64,000 bases of DNA from Anabaena sp. 4-3 (GCF_001597745.1 NZ_LUHJ01000013.1:137058-201057), one strand, 5' to 3'; shown: positions 17,711 to 27,401, counted from the first letter of the stretch. Translations and numbers: made by a program. The notes: generated from the letters alone by a model not told the origin.

Positions 17711-18580
17711 TTGCCTGTGTATTCATCTTCCGGCTTTGAAGGTAATCTTTACAATTTTTTAGACCAAGAGCCTCAACGCGCTCCTATTGGTGTTTTTGAT
17801 AGTGGTGTGGGTGGGTTGACGGTATTGCGTCAACTCTATCGGCAATTACCTCACGAATCAATCATTTACTTTGGCGATACCGCTAGGCTACCCTACGGCA
17901 TTCGTTCGCAAGCAGACATTTTACAGTTTGTCCGCGAAATTCTGGACTGGATGCAACAGCAACGCGTCAAAATGGTAATCATGGCTTGTAACACCAGTTC
18001 TGCTCTCGCACTAGAAATAGTCCGGGAAGAATACAAGATTCCGATTCTCGGAGTCATTCTTCCTGGTGCGAAAGCAGCCACACAACAAGGTAAGCGTATT
18101 GGTGTAATCGCCACTCCAGCCACAGCTAAAAGTAATGCCTATAAGCACGCTATCTTAGAAATTAACCCGGATGTGGAAGTGTGGCAAGTCGGCTGTCCTG
18201 AGTTTGTACCACTGATTGAGCAAAATCGGATTGACGATCCCTACACTACTGAGGTAGCTAGGTCTTATCTAGAACCTCTGCTGCAACAAGACATTGATAC
18301 TTTGGTTTACGGCTGTACCCATTATCCCTTGCTCGCGCCTGTGGTGCGATCGCTTGTTCCTTCCCAAGTTAAAATTATTGATCCGGCTGTTCATGTCGTC
18401 ACAGCCTGTAGCCAAGAATTAGACCTACTAGGTTTAAGCAACACTCACCCCCCCCTACCCACTCGCTTTGTCGTGAGTGGCTGTCCCCAACAGTTTGCTC
18501 AATCTGGAGTGCAGTGGCTAGGTTGTACCCCAATGGTTGAGTCGGTAAACTGGGCTAGTGTTCCAGTTTCCCAACTCTAG
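17711..18580 (+). CDS. murI: Glutamate racemase
   Basis: The 289-residue enzyme makes D-glutamate for peptidoglycan. The substrate-binding loop GVFDSGVGGLT lies at residues 27-37. The two catalytic cysteines are Cys93 (MACNTSSA) and Cys202 (GCTHYPLL), each in its family motif. The length is slightly above the usual 260-270 because of about 24 extra N-terminal residues. The longest frame starts at TTG 17711; GTG at 17717 is an alternative and the real start is uncertain. The gene follows amiC2 by 150 bases, which places three cell-wall genes in a row on the same strand. Confidence 0.95.
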   Translation: MPVYSSSGFEGNLYNFLDQEPQRAPIGVFDSGVGGLTVLRQLYRQLPHESIIYFGDTARLPYGIRSQADILQFVREILDWMQQQRVKMVIMACNTSSALALEIVREEYKIPILGVILPGAKAATQQGKRIGVIATPATAKSNAYKHAILEINPDVEVWQVGCPEFVPLIEQNRIDDPYTTEVARSYLEPLLQQDIDTLVYGCTHYPLLAPVVRSLVPSQVKIIDPAVHVVTACSQELDLLGLSNTHPPLPTRFVVSGCPQQFAQSGVQWLGCTPMVESVNWASVPVSQL

Positions 18581-18705
18581 CAAGATTTTTTAGCTGAAAA
18601 TTAGTTAATAGTTAATGGTCAACAGTCCAAAGTCCATCACGAATGATGGATAATAACGATTGTACAGACGCTATTACGCTCGTTCTTCCACTTCTGATCG
18701 CGTCT

Positions 18706-18903
18706 CTACTGACTATTAACTATTTCTGTCACTGTTGGCGTTAGGGGTAATTCCTCTGGTTCTTTTTCTAAAGGCACTGGAGAAACATTCTCATGAACAG
18801 GTTTTTTGCCGATGCGTTTGGCTAAACCCAATAATAGGTAGACAGTGAACAAATAACCCGCCGCTAAAATAAAAATCATCATAGGCATATTCCCGTAAGT
18901 CAT
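18706..18903 (-). CDS. Small single-span membrane protein, unknown function
   Basis: The 65-residue product has one hydrophobic helix (about residues 7-27, MMIFILAAGYLFTVYLLLGL), then a basic stretch KRIGKK and an acidic, Pro-rich tail. This fits a tail-in-cytoplasm, single-pass protein. Similar short proteins occur beside murI/sds in Nostoc relatives, but I do not know a function. The ATG start has plausible spacing to an upstream purine-rich sequence. It is convergent with murI and separated from it by about 125 bases. Confidence 0.55.
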   Translation of the reverse strand: MTYGNMPMMIFILAAGYLFTVYLLLGLAKRIGKKPVHENVSPVPLEKEPEELPLTPTVTEIVNSQ

Positions 18904-19920
18904 TGTTCCACCAGCACCCTTTTAAATCCATAATCAAATTGCATAAAATTAGCAAAAAGTCAACCAACCAAATACCATCTTGGTGGCTATACTTTTCTAC
19001 GCCAAACTCTGCCATAGAGATATAATTCTCTAATGACAAAGAATTTCCTATGGGATTATTTGCAGACCATACATCCGATGACAGGTATTAAATTGCTAAA
19101 CAGCAACTCAATACCGCACTCCTCAGCAGCCTACCTAGTCTGCTTGATTTTTGTTGACATCTTGACACTAGGAGCCATACTCACGCTCAACGCAATATGA
19201 AGTTTAATGGCAAATTTTCTCAAGAAAATCGCCAAGCTCCTAACTAAGATTTTTTCGTCCTAGGGCAGATTCCAGAAAATACTTGCTGAAATTTGGCTTT
19301 GACGAATGATATTTATGGCTCACAACACCAAAATAGTCATGTCACTCAAAAAGAGAGCGACTACTGTTGTGGGGTGAATACCTGAAAATTTTTAAATTCC
19401 TAGGTTATAGCCTAACACAACCAAGCCAATTTTGAGGCAAAATTTCCAATTTTCTAGAGGGTGACACAAAAACAAAAAACTGAATTATTTCATAAAAATA
19501 ATTAATATGTGATTTTTCAAAAAATAAAATAAATTTTTCTTATTAATTGAGTATAAAAAATAGTAAGTAACTTGACAAAATACTCGCTCATTCGACAATA
19601 GCCTTCGATATCAGAAAACTGCCGATCATATTTACGTTTGTTATTTTTGAAATTTAAAACATATTCATCATCAGACTGGCAGTGAATTAGCTGCAAAAGA
19701 CGGACAAATACATATAAAATACTTATCTTTCGGGTGGAGTGTTCAAAAACCTGACACTCCTATACCCTGATACCCTTACACCCTCGTGCAAGAGTGAGCA
19801 TTTTATGGCTTAAATTCGAGAGTATTCTGATGAGCAAAACTTTGCGCTGGCACGGCGTTATTTTAAAATGATTATTAGAATATGTAAATTTTCGTAACTA
19901 AAGTCAGAGTCCGCCCATCC
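18904..19920. other. Long intergenic region upstream of sds
   Basis: About 1 kb, strongly AT-rich, with no frame that looks coding. A 7-bp stem hairpin (GGAGTGT/ACACTCC) lies at 19736-19760. The region probably includes the sds promoter. Confidence 0.55.
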
Positions 19921-20892
19921 ATGACCCCAGCCACCTCCCTGTTTACCCCTGTGGAAGGAGACCTGCAAATACTAGCAGATAACCTCAAACAGCTAGTTGG
20001 AAATCGCCACCCCATTCTGTTTGCAGCCGCCGAACATTTATTCGGGGCTGGGGGAAAGCGTATCAGACCAGCAATCGTGCTGTTGATATCGCGGGCGACA
20101 ATGTTAGATCAAGAGATTACACAACGTCACCGCCGCCTGGCAGAAATTACAGAAATGATTCACACTGCCAGTTTAGTACATGACGATGTAGTAGATGAAT
20201 CAGAAGTCCGGCGAGGCGTGCCTACGGTGCATAGCTTGTTTGGCAATCGCATTGCCATCTTAGCCGGAGATTTTCTGTTTGCTCAATCTTCCTGGTACTT
20301 AGCGAACCTAGACAACTTGGAAGTAGTCAAACTACTTTCAGAAGTGATTATGGATCTGGCTACTGGAGAGATTCAGCAAGGAATGAATCGCTTTGACACT
20401 AGCATCTCACTGGATACCTATCTCCAGAAAAGCTATTACAAAACCGCCTCGCTGATTGCCAACAGCTCAAAAGCGGCGGGAATACTGAGTGAAGTTGCCT
20501 CAGAAGTTGCCGAACATTTGTATGCCTATGGTCGTCATTTGGGTATAGCCTTTCAGATTGTCGATGACATTTTGGATTTCACTAGCACCGCCGACACCTT
20601 GGGTAAACCAGTAGGATCGGATTTAAAAAGCGGTAATCTCACGGCACCTGTATTGTTTGCCCTAGGGGAAAAACCACACCTAGAGGTGCTGATAGAGCGA
20701 GAATTCGCTCAAGAAGGAGATATAGAACAAGCCTTGTCCTTGGTTGAAGATAGTCAAGGAATACAGCAAGCGCGGGATTTAGCAGCTCATCATACTAAGC
20801 TAGCAATTGACAATCTAGCTGTTCTCCCGCCCTCAGAATCTCACCAGGCGTTGATCAATATCGCTGAATATGCACTGAGCCGGTTATATTAG
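19921..20892 (+). CDS. sds: Solanesyl (long-chain all-trans polyprenyl) diphosphate synthase
   Basis: The 323-residue trans-prenyltransferase has both aspartate-rich motifs: DDVVDES at residues 88-94 (with D88, D89 and D92) and DDILD at 215-219. It also has GGKRIRP (44-50) and KTASL near 174. These bind magnesium and the diphosphates of the allylic substrate and isopentenyl diphosphate. In cyanobacteria the enzyme makes the C45 side chain of plastoquinone. Small residues before the first motif (TASLVH, with Ala and Ser) allow long products. It is a single gene whose transcript faces the minus-strand gene at 21387 across a long hairpin. Confidence 0.9.
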   Translation: MTPATSLFTPVEGDLQILADNLKQLVGNRHPILFAAAEHLFGAGGKRIRPAIVLLISRATMLDQEITQRHRRLAEITEMIHTASLVHDDVVDESEVRRGVPTVHSLFGNRIAILAGDFLFAQSSWYLANLDNLEVVKLLSEVIMDLATGEIQQGMNRFDTSISLDTYLQKSYYKTASLIANSSKAAGILSEVASEVAEHLYAYGRHLGIAFQIVDDILDFTSTADTLGKPVGSDLKSGNLTAPVLFALGEKPHLEVLIEREFAQEGDIEQALSLVEDSQGIQQARDLAAHHTKLAIDNLAVLPPSESHQALINIAEYALSRLY

Positions 20893-21335
20893 TTGACCCT
20901 CCCCTGGCTCAAGGCTAGGGGATGCTTCGCTCATCAACCCTACTGGCTTTGACAGGATTCCTTCAGACAAAGTAGAGGTTAATCAACGGTTGCATCTTCC
21001 GTAGCGTTCGGATCACAGTTCCAATTTCTCGTATGCCCTACGGCACTTCAGGCTAAATTCAAGATATTAGTAGCAGCATTGCCATCTCTGTCGAAGATCA
21101 ACCCGTACTAATAAAAGTGGGTTCTCATTGACAGGGATTTTTTAACGTCAATAGTTCAATTATTTTTCGCCAGTGCAATCAAACTTGGAATTTAGTTCGG
21201 CGTGACTATTGCTATCGGCGGGAAAATATCATAACATAAACAACCCTCCTTATAGGAGAGGGCTTTCAACCCATTTGTGTGGTAATCTTAAAATTTGCGA
21301 TTTGCAGTCAAAAATTTCGGAAATTTTGGAGACGG
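20893..21335. other. Intergenic region after sds
   Basis: About 440 bases with no supported gene. It ends in the large hairpin at 21336-21385. Confidence 0.5.
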
Positions 21336-21385
21336 AAAATTTTGGATGTTGGAATGTATTGAAAAAATCCAACATCCAAAATTTT
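21336..21385. terminator. Long hairpin between convergent genes
   Basis: An 18-bp perfect stem (AAAATTTTGGATGTTGGA and complement) with a 14-base loop. T-rich sequence follows the stem on the plus strand. It lies exactly where the sds transcript meets the opposing gene, so a bidirectional terminator is likely. Confidence 0.7.
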
Positions 21386-21386
21386 T

Positions 21387-21863
21387 TTAAGCAATATTAG
21401 GGGGTATGTTTTTACTGGGACGCTGCTGTTGCAACTGTTTTTGTATGAGTTTTTGGAACTCAGAACGCTGTACTTCATAGGAGTGAGTGGTCGTACCCGG
21501 CGTTTCCAAAAAAACGATACTATCTACGGGTTCTAATGCCACCAATTGGAACAAAATATGGGTCACAGGGACAATTTTGGGGGTGATGTGAGGGTCTAGC
21601 CCAGCAGGTGAGATTAGGGTGACATCTTGTATGGTAGGAAAAGCATAAACAATACGCTTTTCAATTCCGGGGTTGGCACGATGGCTCAATGTAGTTAACA
21701 CCCAACTACCCTCCGAATTTTGGAGAATATAGTATTGGGAGTAGCGTAATCGTTGAGCGATCGCCACAAGCGTAGGAGCAATTGCTGCAATAAGATTTGG
21801 TGTTACACCATCTTTGGGTGCATTGTTAATCAGCAATTGAATTTGTGCTTCTAAATCCATCAT
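21387..21863 (-). CDS. Conserved hypothetical protein, soluble
   Basis: The 158-residue protein starts MMDLEAQIQLLINNAPKDG and has an alpha/beta pattern with no membrane segment. The central part (YYILQNSEGSWVLTTLSHR) resembles short cyanobacterial proteins of unknown function found upstream of hetZ. The C-terminal 25 residues are Gln-rich and likely flexible. No catalytic motif is seen. It is divergent from hetZ with 203 bases between the starts, so the two may share a control region. I cannot assign a role. Confidence 0.6.
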   Translation of the reverse strand: MMDLEAQIQLLINNAPKDGVTPNLIAAIAPTLVAIAQRLRYSQYYILQNSEGSWVLTTLSHRANPGIEKRIVYAFPTIQDVTLISPAGLDPHITPKIVPVTHILFQLVALEPVDSIVFLETPGTTTHSYEVQRSEFQKLIQKQLQQQRPSKNIPPNIA

Positions 21864-22066
21864 GACTTGTTAACGTCTGTTGGGTAATGGCAACAACATT
21901 TATCGCAAATAATTAATCCCATTTAATTCGGGAATAATCAAATCCACCATATCCTTAACCAAGGATGGGTATGCGTTTAGCTTATACGCAAAACCACACA
22001 GCCAATACCCACAGTTGTCGCCGCTTCTATTTAACTTATCTATAGGGTCTTTTGAGTACCAAGACT

Positions 22067-23272
22067 ATGAATTCAGCCGCAACAGCAACTATTCCAACCG
22101 CAAACTTTCTGGGAGAAAACTCTATCGGTGTCGAGGCAATCTTTCAACTTGCCTATAACGAATTTCAACAATTCACCAAGGCTTCAGATCAGAATTGCCG
22201 CGATGTAGCAGGACGCATCACCACCGAAGTATACCGGATTTGCCACGAAAGTAAACGTATTCAAGCTTCCGGGGCTGTGGAAAGTTCGGCGATGAACCTG
22301 GCTAAACACCGACTACAACAGTGTTTGAGATACTATCAGTTAGGTTCCAACCGAGGTCGGGTTGAATTACATAGTACACTAAGTGCAATTATTTATCGTT
22401 ACATTAATCCTCCCCAACGCCAATTAAGTTATCAAGGGCGGCTGACTATCATTGAAGATTTCCTACAAAGTTTTTATTTAGAAGCCTTAAACGCCTTCCG
22501 TCGCGAAAACCAACTCGGCCCCACCTATCGTCCTCAAACTCTGCTGGAACTGGCGGAATATATGGCATTCACAGAACGTTACGCAAAACGCCGGATTCCC
22601 CTGCCAGGTCGTCAACAACAGTTGATTATTCTGCGCGCTCAAACCTTCTCTCAACAGCAACCCCCAGAAACTAGCGTAGACATTGAGCAAGCAGCAGAAG
22701 GTAGCAGCAATGAAGGCGATGGTTCTTGGGAAGAACCAGCAGTACAGCAGTTGCGTTCCGCAATGGCTACCCAACCCGAACCCGAACCAGAAGAAGACAC
22801 TCTACGGTCTGTAGTGATTACAGAATTAATGAGCTACCTAGAACAACGGCAACAATCAGACTGTGCTGACTACTTTTCGTTGCGCCTCCAAGATATGTCA
22901 GCCCAGGAAATTGAAAATGCTCTAGGTTTAACACCACGTCAGCGAGACTATTTACAACAACGCTTTAAGTATCATTTGATTCGGTTTGCTTTACTACACC
23001 GTTGGGAATTAGTACATGAGTGGCTGGAAGCTTCGCTGCAAACAAATTTAGGCTTAACTCCTCAGCAATGGCAAGCCTACAACGCCCAATTAGATGAGAA
23101 ACAAAGGGCTTTACTACAGTTGAAGCAGCAAGGACAACCCGACGACAAAATTGCTAAAACTTTAGGTCTATCAATGGCACAACTACAAAAACGTTGGTTT
23201 AAAATTTTAGAACAAGCTTGGGAAATACGTAATTCTTTAGTGTCCGGATCAAGTGCATCTACTCATGAATAG
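22067..23272 (+). CDS. hetZ: Heterocyst differentiation regulator HetZ
   Basis: The product matches what I know of HetZ, an early regulator of heterocyst formation whose gene is controlled by HetR and which promotes commitment and patterning. From ATG 22067 it is 401 residues, the size I recall for Anabaena HetZ; a TTG at 22052 would add five residues. The N-terminal half (about 20-200) is helical and rich in conserved aromatic and Arg residues. The C-terminal part has helix-turn-helix-like segments (LTPRQRDYLQQRF and KIAKTLGLSMAQLQKRW), consistent with DNA binding. Gln/Glu-rich low complexity at about 205-250 separates the halves. A small ORF overlaps its end and patU3 follows, reproducing the hetZ-patU cluster. 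Confidence 0.88.
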   Translation: MNSAATATIPTANFLGENSIGVEAIFQLAYNEFQQFTKASDQNCRDVAGRITTEVYRICHESKRIQASGAVESSAMNLAKHRLQQCLRYYQLGSNRGRVELHSTLSAIIYRYINPPQRQLSYQGRLTIIEDFLQSFYLEALNAFRRENQLGPTYRPQTLLELAEYMAFTERYAKRRIPLPGRQQQLIILRAQTFSQQQPPETSVDIEQAAEGSSNEGDGSWEEPAVQQLRSAMATQPEPEPEEDTLRSVVITELMSYLEQRQQSDCADYFSLRLQDMSAQEIENALGLTPRQRDYLQQRFKYHLIRFALLHRWELVHEWLEASLQTNLGLTPQQWQAYNAQLDEKQRALLQLKQQGQPDDKIAKTLGLSMAQLQKRWFKILEQAWEIRNSLVSGSSASTHE

Positions 23273-23375
23273 TAACTCAGAATGCTTACTGTGCTACCTA
23301 CTCGGTTTATTTGCCAATCGTGTGAATAAACATGAGACTTATTTGGTAGATTATGAGGCAGTCTACGAGGGATAA
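23265..23375 (+). CDS. Small ORF overlapping the end of hetZ; positional match to patU5
   Basis: A 36-codon frame starts at ATG 23265, inside the last codons of hetZ, and reads MNSNSECLLCYLLGLFANRV and on to YEG. The overlap suggests translational coupling. In Anabaena sp. PCC 7120 the patU gene is reported (from memory) to be split into a small 5' part, patU5, and patU3, while other species have one patU. This frame occupies the patU5 position, but I cannot verify homology. It is too short for confident calling. Confidence 0.4.
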   Translation: MNSNSECLLCYLLGLFANRVNKHETYLVDYEAVYEG

Positions 23376-23465
23376 ATCCTTTTCAACCAAGCTCCACAGT
23401 AAAAGGTGGCAAGCCAAATGTTGAAAAGGCAACCCCAAACCTTTTTATAGGGAGAAATTCCTACT

Positions 23466-24242
23466 GTGCAAGAACGTTTTCAAACCGTGATCAAACAACG
23501 GTTAAAAATTCACATCGAAAATCACCCACCTTTGTTCCCTTGGGAAACACAAATAGTAGACTACCCAGATACTTTTGATGAGCCATCACTGGCTATTACC
23601 CCTAACTGGGGGTGGATGGCACAGCAATCAAAGCTGAATCTGCCTATTCCCCTACCAGAGAAAGTATTTCAAGAATTATTAGCCAGATGTCAACAAATAG
23701 TGGCATCTTCGCTACCAACAGGGGTAAAATTAGTCCAAGTGGTGGAAGGTTTGTTTCCCAACGAATCCCACACACTCAACGATATCGCTGGTCTGGTGTT
23801 ACGCAGCAGCTATAGGTCTGTGTCTACTCTGGATACCATGCCCAATATTCAGAGTGATTATTCAGACTTAGGGTCGCGTCAACAAATGGCGTTGTCCTTA
23901 ATGGCTGCTAAACAAATACTAGATAATCTCACCCTCACAGTCTCACCAATTAATCCAGTAGTAGAAAGAATTTGGCTGACCAGCGCAGGTGCTTTAACTT
24001 TGAGAGTGGAACACTACTCCCAAGGTGACATGACACAGTTGCGTGTTCATGGTGATTTACCTGCTCAAGGAATCTTGACACTGCGGGGTAATGATTCTAT
24101 TGCAATGGCACAGTCATTAAATCCTGGTAGCTTGAGTGTAGAAATATCCTGCAAGCAACTACACCCAACTTATACTTTAGAAGTTGAGTGTCCAGACATC
24201 GATCCGCTACCCTTGTTGTTCGTGATTAATCCTCAAGTCTAG
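23466..24242 (+). CDS. patU3: Heterocyst patterning protein PatU3
   Basis: The 258-residue protein directly downstream of hetZ corresponds in position, size and general character to PatU3, which with HetZ influences heterocyst differentiation and spacing in Anabaena. The N-terminal half (about 1-160) is helical with Trp/Pro-rich segments (PPLFPWETQ, NWGWMAQQ). The C-terminal half (about 165-258) is beta-rich, with repeated patterns such as LRVHGDLPAQGILTL and LEVECPDIDPLPLL. There is no known enzymatic motif, signal peptide or membrane span. GTG 23466 is preceded by GGGAGAAA. It is 193 bases after hetZ, with the small ORF between, and 250 bases before a transglutaminase-like gene on the same strand. 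Confidence 0.75.
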   Translation: MQERFQTVIKQRLKIHIENHPPLFPWETQIVDYPDTFDEPSLAITPNWGWMAQQSKLNLPIPLPEKVFQELLARCQQIVASSLPTGVKLVQVVEGLFPNESHTLNDIAGLVLRSSYRSVSTLDTMPNIQSDYSDLGSRQQMALSLMAAKQILDNLTLTVSPINPVVERIWLTSAGALTLRVEHYSQGDMTQLRVHGDLPAQGILTLRGNDSIAMAQSLNPGSLSVEISCKQLHPTYTLEVECPDIDPLPLLFVINPQV

Positions 24243-24492
24243 CTGAGATTACCATCGCTAGCACAAGATGATTGATCAACGCCAATAGATAAGAAAATTA
24301 TCTTGGTTTTGCATCTGAAATTTTTCTCAACAAGCGGTCATTAGGGCTTCTACAATAATTACCCGCAACGAGAATGAAAATTAACAAGCAATCTATTACT
24401 CCCAAAGGCTGCTTTCGGGGAGTTCCTGTTTTCTCATAGGAACTTCCCGAAAGTTTGTCTGTATAAGCATCTACTCTATCGCTTTACTGTCA

Positions 24493-26823
24493 TTGGAAAT
24501 GTTTAATTTCACCAGGTTGAATCGATTTTGGCATCTACCTGTAAGTTTGAACTGGCGACGTTATTACCAGGGTTCGCCGTTGGAGGAAGTGGAAGACTCT
24601 ATTTCCTTGCGGGTATTAGTGCTAGCGTTGGTAATCACAGGTATTTTGGCGATGGATGTCGCCGCCGATACTTCATTTAGTCTGTGGGCAGTACCACTGA
24701 GTTTTTTGGGGGCAGCTTGGAGTTATTACCGTCGTCGTCAACCTAATGTCACCGTCAAGTTTTGCATTGCCATTGGGATGTTAATGGCCTTGGGTGCTTT
24801 CTTTGGACGGTTATTTGGGGAATTAAATGATACGCGCTTGGCTTTGGCGGAGTTGTTAATTCAATTGCAAATCCTCCATAGTTTTGATGCGCCTCGACGC
24901 AGAAACTTGGGCTATTCCATAATTATTGGTTTAATTTTATTGGGTGTGGCGGCAACGCTGAGTCAAACGTTAGCATTCGCACCCATATTATTATTATTTT
25001 TAGCGATCGCTCTCCCGACTTTAGTTGTTAATTACCGTTCACAGTTAGGCTTAGAACAAGTAAAAGTCAAACGCCAAAAGTCAAGCAAATTTCAATTATC
25101 TTCACGTTTACCTGCTTATTTGTTACTGTTTACCGTAGTTTTGGGGTTGGGGTTGGTAGTATTTGCGTTTTTACCCCGTTTCCCTGGCTATCAACTGCGG
25201 ACTTTTCCGGTAAGTTCTCCGATTGAGGTAAAAGGCGGTTTTACTGGTCGCACGATTATTAATCCTGGTTATGTCCGCCAAGGTAATGCTGACAATCAAG
25301 GTAATGGTAATAGTGGAGAAGCAAGTGACAATGGTCAGCCAGGACAAGTAGATAGCGGCTTTTATTACGGTTTTAATAGCAAGATTAACCAAAACCTGCG
25401 GGGAGAAATGACACCCAAGGTGGTGATGCGGGTGCGATCGCAAGCTGAGGGATTTTGGCGGGTGTTGGCTTTTGACCGCTATACAGGTAAAGGTTGGGAG
25501 GTGTCCCGCAATGATGATGTCACCACCATCAGGCGATCGCCTTGGTCTTATCAAATTTATTTATCACCGCCACCGATTTCTGGTAAATCCAGGGAAGTAG
25601 TACAAACATACACTATAGTATCAGACTTACCTAACCTGATTCCGGCGATGTCGTATCCCAGGGAGATTTATTTTCCCACACCGATGATCGCCGTTGACAA
25701 GGAAAATGGCTTGCGATCGCCTGTGGGATTATCAGAAGACTTGACTTATACAGTCATTTCTGACGTACCATACCGCGATCGCACATTATTAGGAAAAGCC
25801 GGGACAAATTATCCTCGCAATATCGAAAAGTATTACCTGCAAATTCCCCCAGAAATTGCCGCCAAAGTTAAGCAGCGCACCGAAGAAATTTTAGCTAACT
25901 ACAATCGGGAACGAGTCGGAAAATCAGAGAAATCCTTAGATTCAACCTACGAAAAAGCTTTGTATTTAGCTCAATACATCAAGCAAAATTATTCCATCCC
26001 TGACAATCCTTTAGATTTACCGTATTTGGCAGAAGACGAAGACTTGGTAACAGCGTTTTTATTCAAACATAAAGGCGGCTATCCAGACCACTTCTCAACA
26101 GTTCTCACAGTCATGCTGCGTTCCATTGGTATCCCGGCGCGGCTAGTAGCTGGGTTTGGTGCAGGGGAATTTAATCCGTTTACAGGGATGTATGTGGTGA
26201 AGAATACAGACGCTTACGCCATGACAGAAGTTTATTTCCCCAAATATGGCTGGTTTACCTTTGACCCGATTCCCAATCATCCCCTGATACCGCCATCAAT
26301 TGAAGAAACTCAGACTTTTAGTGTATTACGTCAATTTTGGCATTGGGTGGCGGGGTGGCTACCTTCACCGGTGACAGGTTTTCTTAACACCGTATTTGGC
26401 ACAATATTTAGCTGGTTTGGTAAAGCGATCGCTTGGTTTTTCGCGTTATTTACTCAAGGTTGGGTAGGTATCTTAACAGGCTTAATTTTGTCCACTAGCA
26501 CCGCTTTTTTAGGTTGGCTAGGTTGGGTACAGTGGCGAGAGTCAGTAAATCGTCGTCGCTGGCGTAAATTACCCCCAATGGAACGTCTCTATCAACAAAT
26601 GCTGCAATGGGCAGATCAAAAAGGTCTAGGTAAGCATCCAGCACAGACACCTTTAGAGTATGCCCAAATATCATCACAGCATCATACCCCGGCAAATGCT
26701 CAGGTAATCAATGAGATTTGCCAAGCTTACGTTAGTTGGCGTTATGGCGGTCATACTCCGAACTTAGATCAACTGTGGCAAAAATGGCAGCAGATGAAAA
26801 AGTCTCGCGACAATCATAGATAA
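24493..26823 (+). CDS. Membrane protein with transglutaminase-like (TgpA/DUF3488-type) fold, catalytic residues altered
   Basis: The 776-residue protein has about six membrane helices in residues 38-230, a soluble region, a transglutaminase-core-like domain (about 485-595), another membrane helix near 665-690 and a C-terminal DUF4129-like helical domain (about 700-770). This is the TgpA architecture. In that family the core reads GFCEHYA...HAW...DP. Here the segment is GYPDHFS at 529-535, so the nucleophilic Cys is Pro531. The usual HAW is YAM at 575-577, so the His is Tyr575. Only Asp591 remains. The rest of the fold (MLRSIGIPARLVAGF) is well kept, which suggests selection for a non-catalytic role. 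Start is TTG 24493 or ATG 24499. It lies downstream of patU3. Confidence 0.8.
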   Translation: MEMFNFTRLNRFWHLPVSLNWRRYYQGSPLEEVEDSISLRVLVLALVITGILAMDVAADTSFSLWAVPLSFLGAAWSYYRRRQPNVTVKFCIAIGMLMALGAFFGRLFGELNDTRLALAELLIQLQILHSFDAPRRRNLGYSIIIGLILLGVAATLSQTLAFAPILLLFLAIALPTLVVNYRSQLGLEQVKVKRQKSSKFQLSSRLPAYLLLFTVVLGLGLVVFAFLPRFPGYQLRTFPVSSPIEVKGGFTGRTIINPGYVRQGNADNQGNGNSGEASDNGQPGQVDSGFYYGFNSKINQNLRGEMTPKVVMRVRSQAEGFWRVLAFDRYTGKGWEVSRNDDVTTIRRSPWSYQIYLSPPPISGKSREVVQTYTIVSDLPNLIPAMSYPREIYFPTPMIAVDKENGLRSPVGLSEDLTYTVISDVPYRDRTLLGKAGTNYPRNIEKYYLQIPPEIAAKVKQRTEEILANYNRERVGKSEKSLDSTYEKALYLAQYIKQNYSIPDNPLDLPYLAEDEDLVTAFLFKHKGGYPDHFSTVLTVMLRSIGIPARLVAGFGAGEFNPFTGMYVVKNTDAYAMTEVYFPKYGWFTFDPIPNHPLIPPSIEETQTFSVLRQFWHWVAGWLPSPVTGFLNTVFGTIFSWFGKAIAWFFALFTQGWVGILTGLILSTSTAFLGWLGWVQWRESVNRRRWRKLPPMERLYQQMLQWADQKGLGKHPAQTPLEYAQISSQHHTPANAQVINEICQAYVSWRYGGHTPNLDQLWQKWQQMKKSRDNHR

Positions 26824-26849
26824 TAACTTGATTAAATCATGCTGATAAA

Positions 26850-26879
26850 CTTCCCCAAAATATTCATATCTTGGGGAAG
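26850..26879 (+). terminator. Hairpin after the transglutaminase-like gene
   Basis: A 9-bp perfect stem (CTTCCCCAA/TTGGGGAAG) with a 12-base loop lies 27 bases after the stop. The T-run is absent. It is the likely end of the hetZ-patU3-transglutaminase region. Confidence 0.5.
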
Positions 26880-27132
26880 ATGACGCTAAGAGCAAATAAC
26901 TTTTTGATACTATTAGTAATTCAACGTAGCACTACCGCTAATTGGTATAGTTTTTCCTGTCTCTTAAGGCATATTTTGCGGCTATTTAAAGTAGAAACTC
27001 TTAAAAAAAGCGGCTCTTATTAAAAAACTCAATCTAGCTAGATGGAATGCGTTGTAACTGCCATTTTTTAGGGATAACATGGGAATAAATTCCTTACTAG
27101 CTTAGTACACCACATAGGGTGTCAGTTTTTTT
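26880..27132. other. Leader region upstream of the RemA-like gene
   Basis: About 250 AT-rich bases. No gene is seen; the promoter of the RemA-like gene is expected here. Confidence 0.4.
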
Positions 27133-27399
27133 ATGGATGTACAGTTAATTAACATTGGGTTTGGTAACATTGTCTCAGCCAATCGAGTCGTTGCCATTGT
27201 TAGTCCAGAGTCTGCCCCGATTAAGCGGATTATTACCGATGCCAGGGACAGAGGACAGCTAGTTGATGCGACCTATGGTCGCCGCACCAGGGCTGTGATC
27301 ATCACCGATTCCAGTCACGTAATTTTGTCAGCGATTCAACCAGAAACGGTAGCGAATCGCTTCGTGATTTCGCGGGATCATCATACGGTAGAGAATTGA
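27133..27399 (+). CDS. RemA/DUF370-family regulator
   Basis: The 88-residue protein belongs to the DUF370/RemA family: it opens [14 protein letters not shown] and contains [20 protein letters not shown] and [11 protein letters not shown]. In Bacillus, RemA is a small DNA-binding activator of matrix genes that forms an octameric ring. In cyanobacteria the role is unknown, and the gene is usually found beside gmk, as here. No membrane segment is seen. The basic Arg pair in GRRTR probably contacts DNA. It ends 144 bases before gmk, with a 7-bp hairpin (27402-27424) between. Confidence 0.85.
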   Translation: MDVQLINIGFGNIVSANRVVAIVSPESAPIKRIITDARDRGQLVDATYGRRTRAVIITDSSHVILSAIQPETVANRFVISRDHHTVEN

Positions 27400-27401
27400 T
27401 C

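Noticed and set aside
21209..21400. 63-codon frame between sds and the next gene
   Set aside because: It runs through the terminator hairpin and has no coding character.
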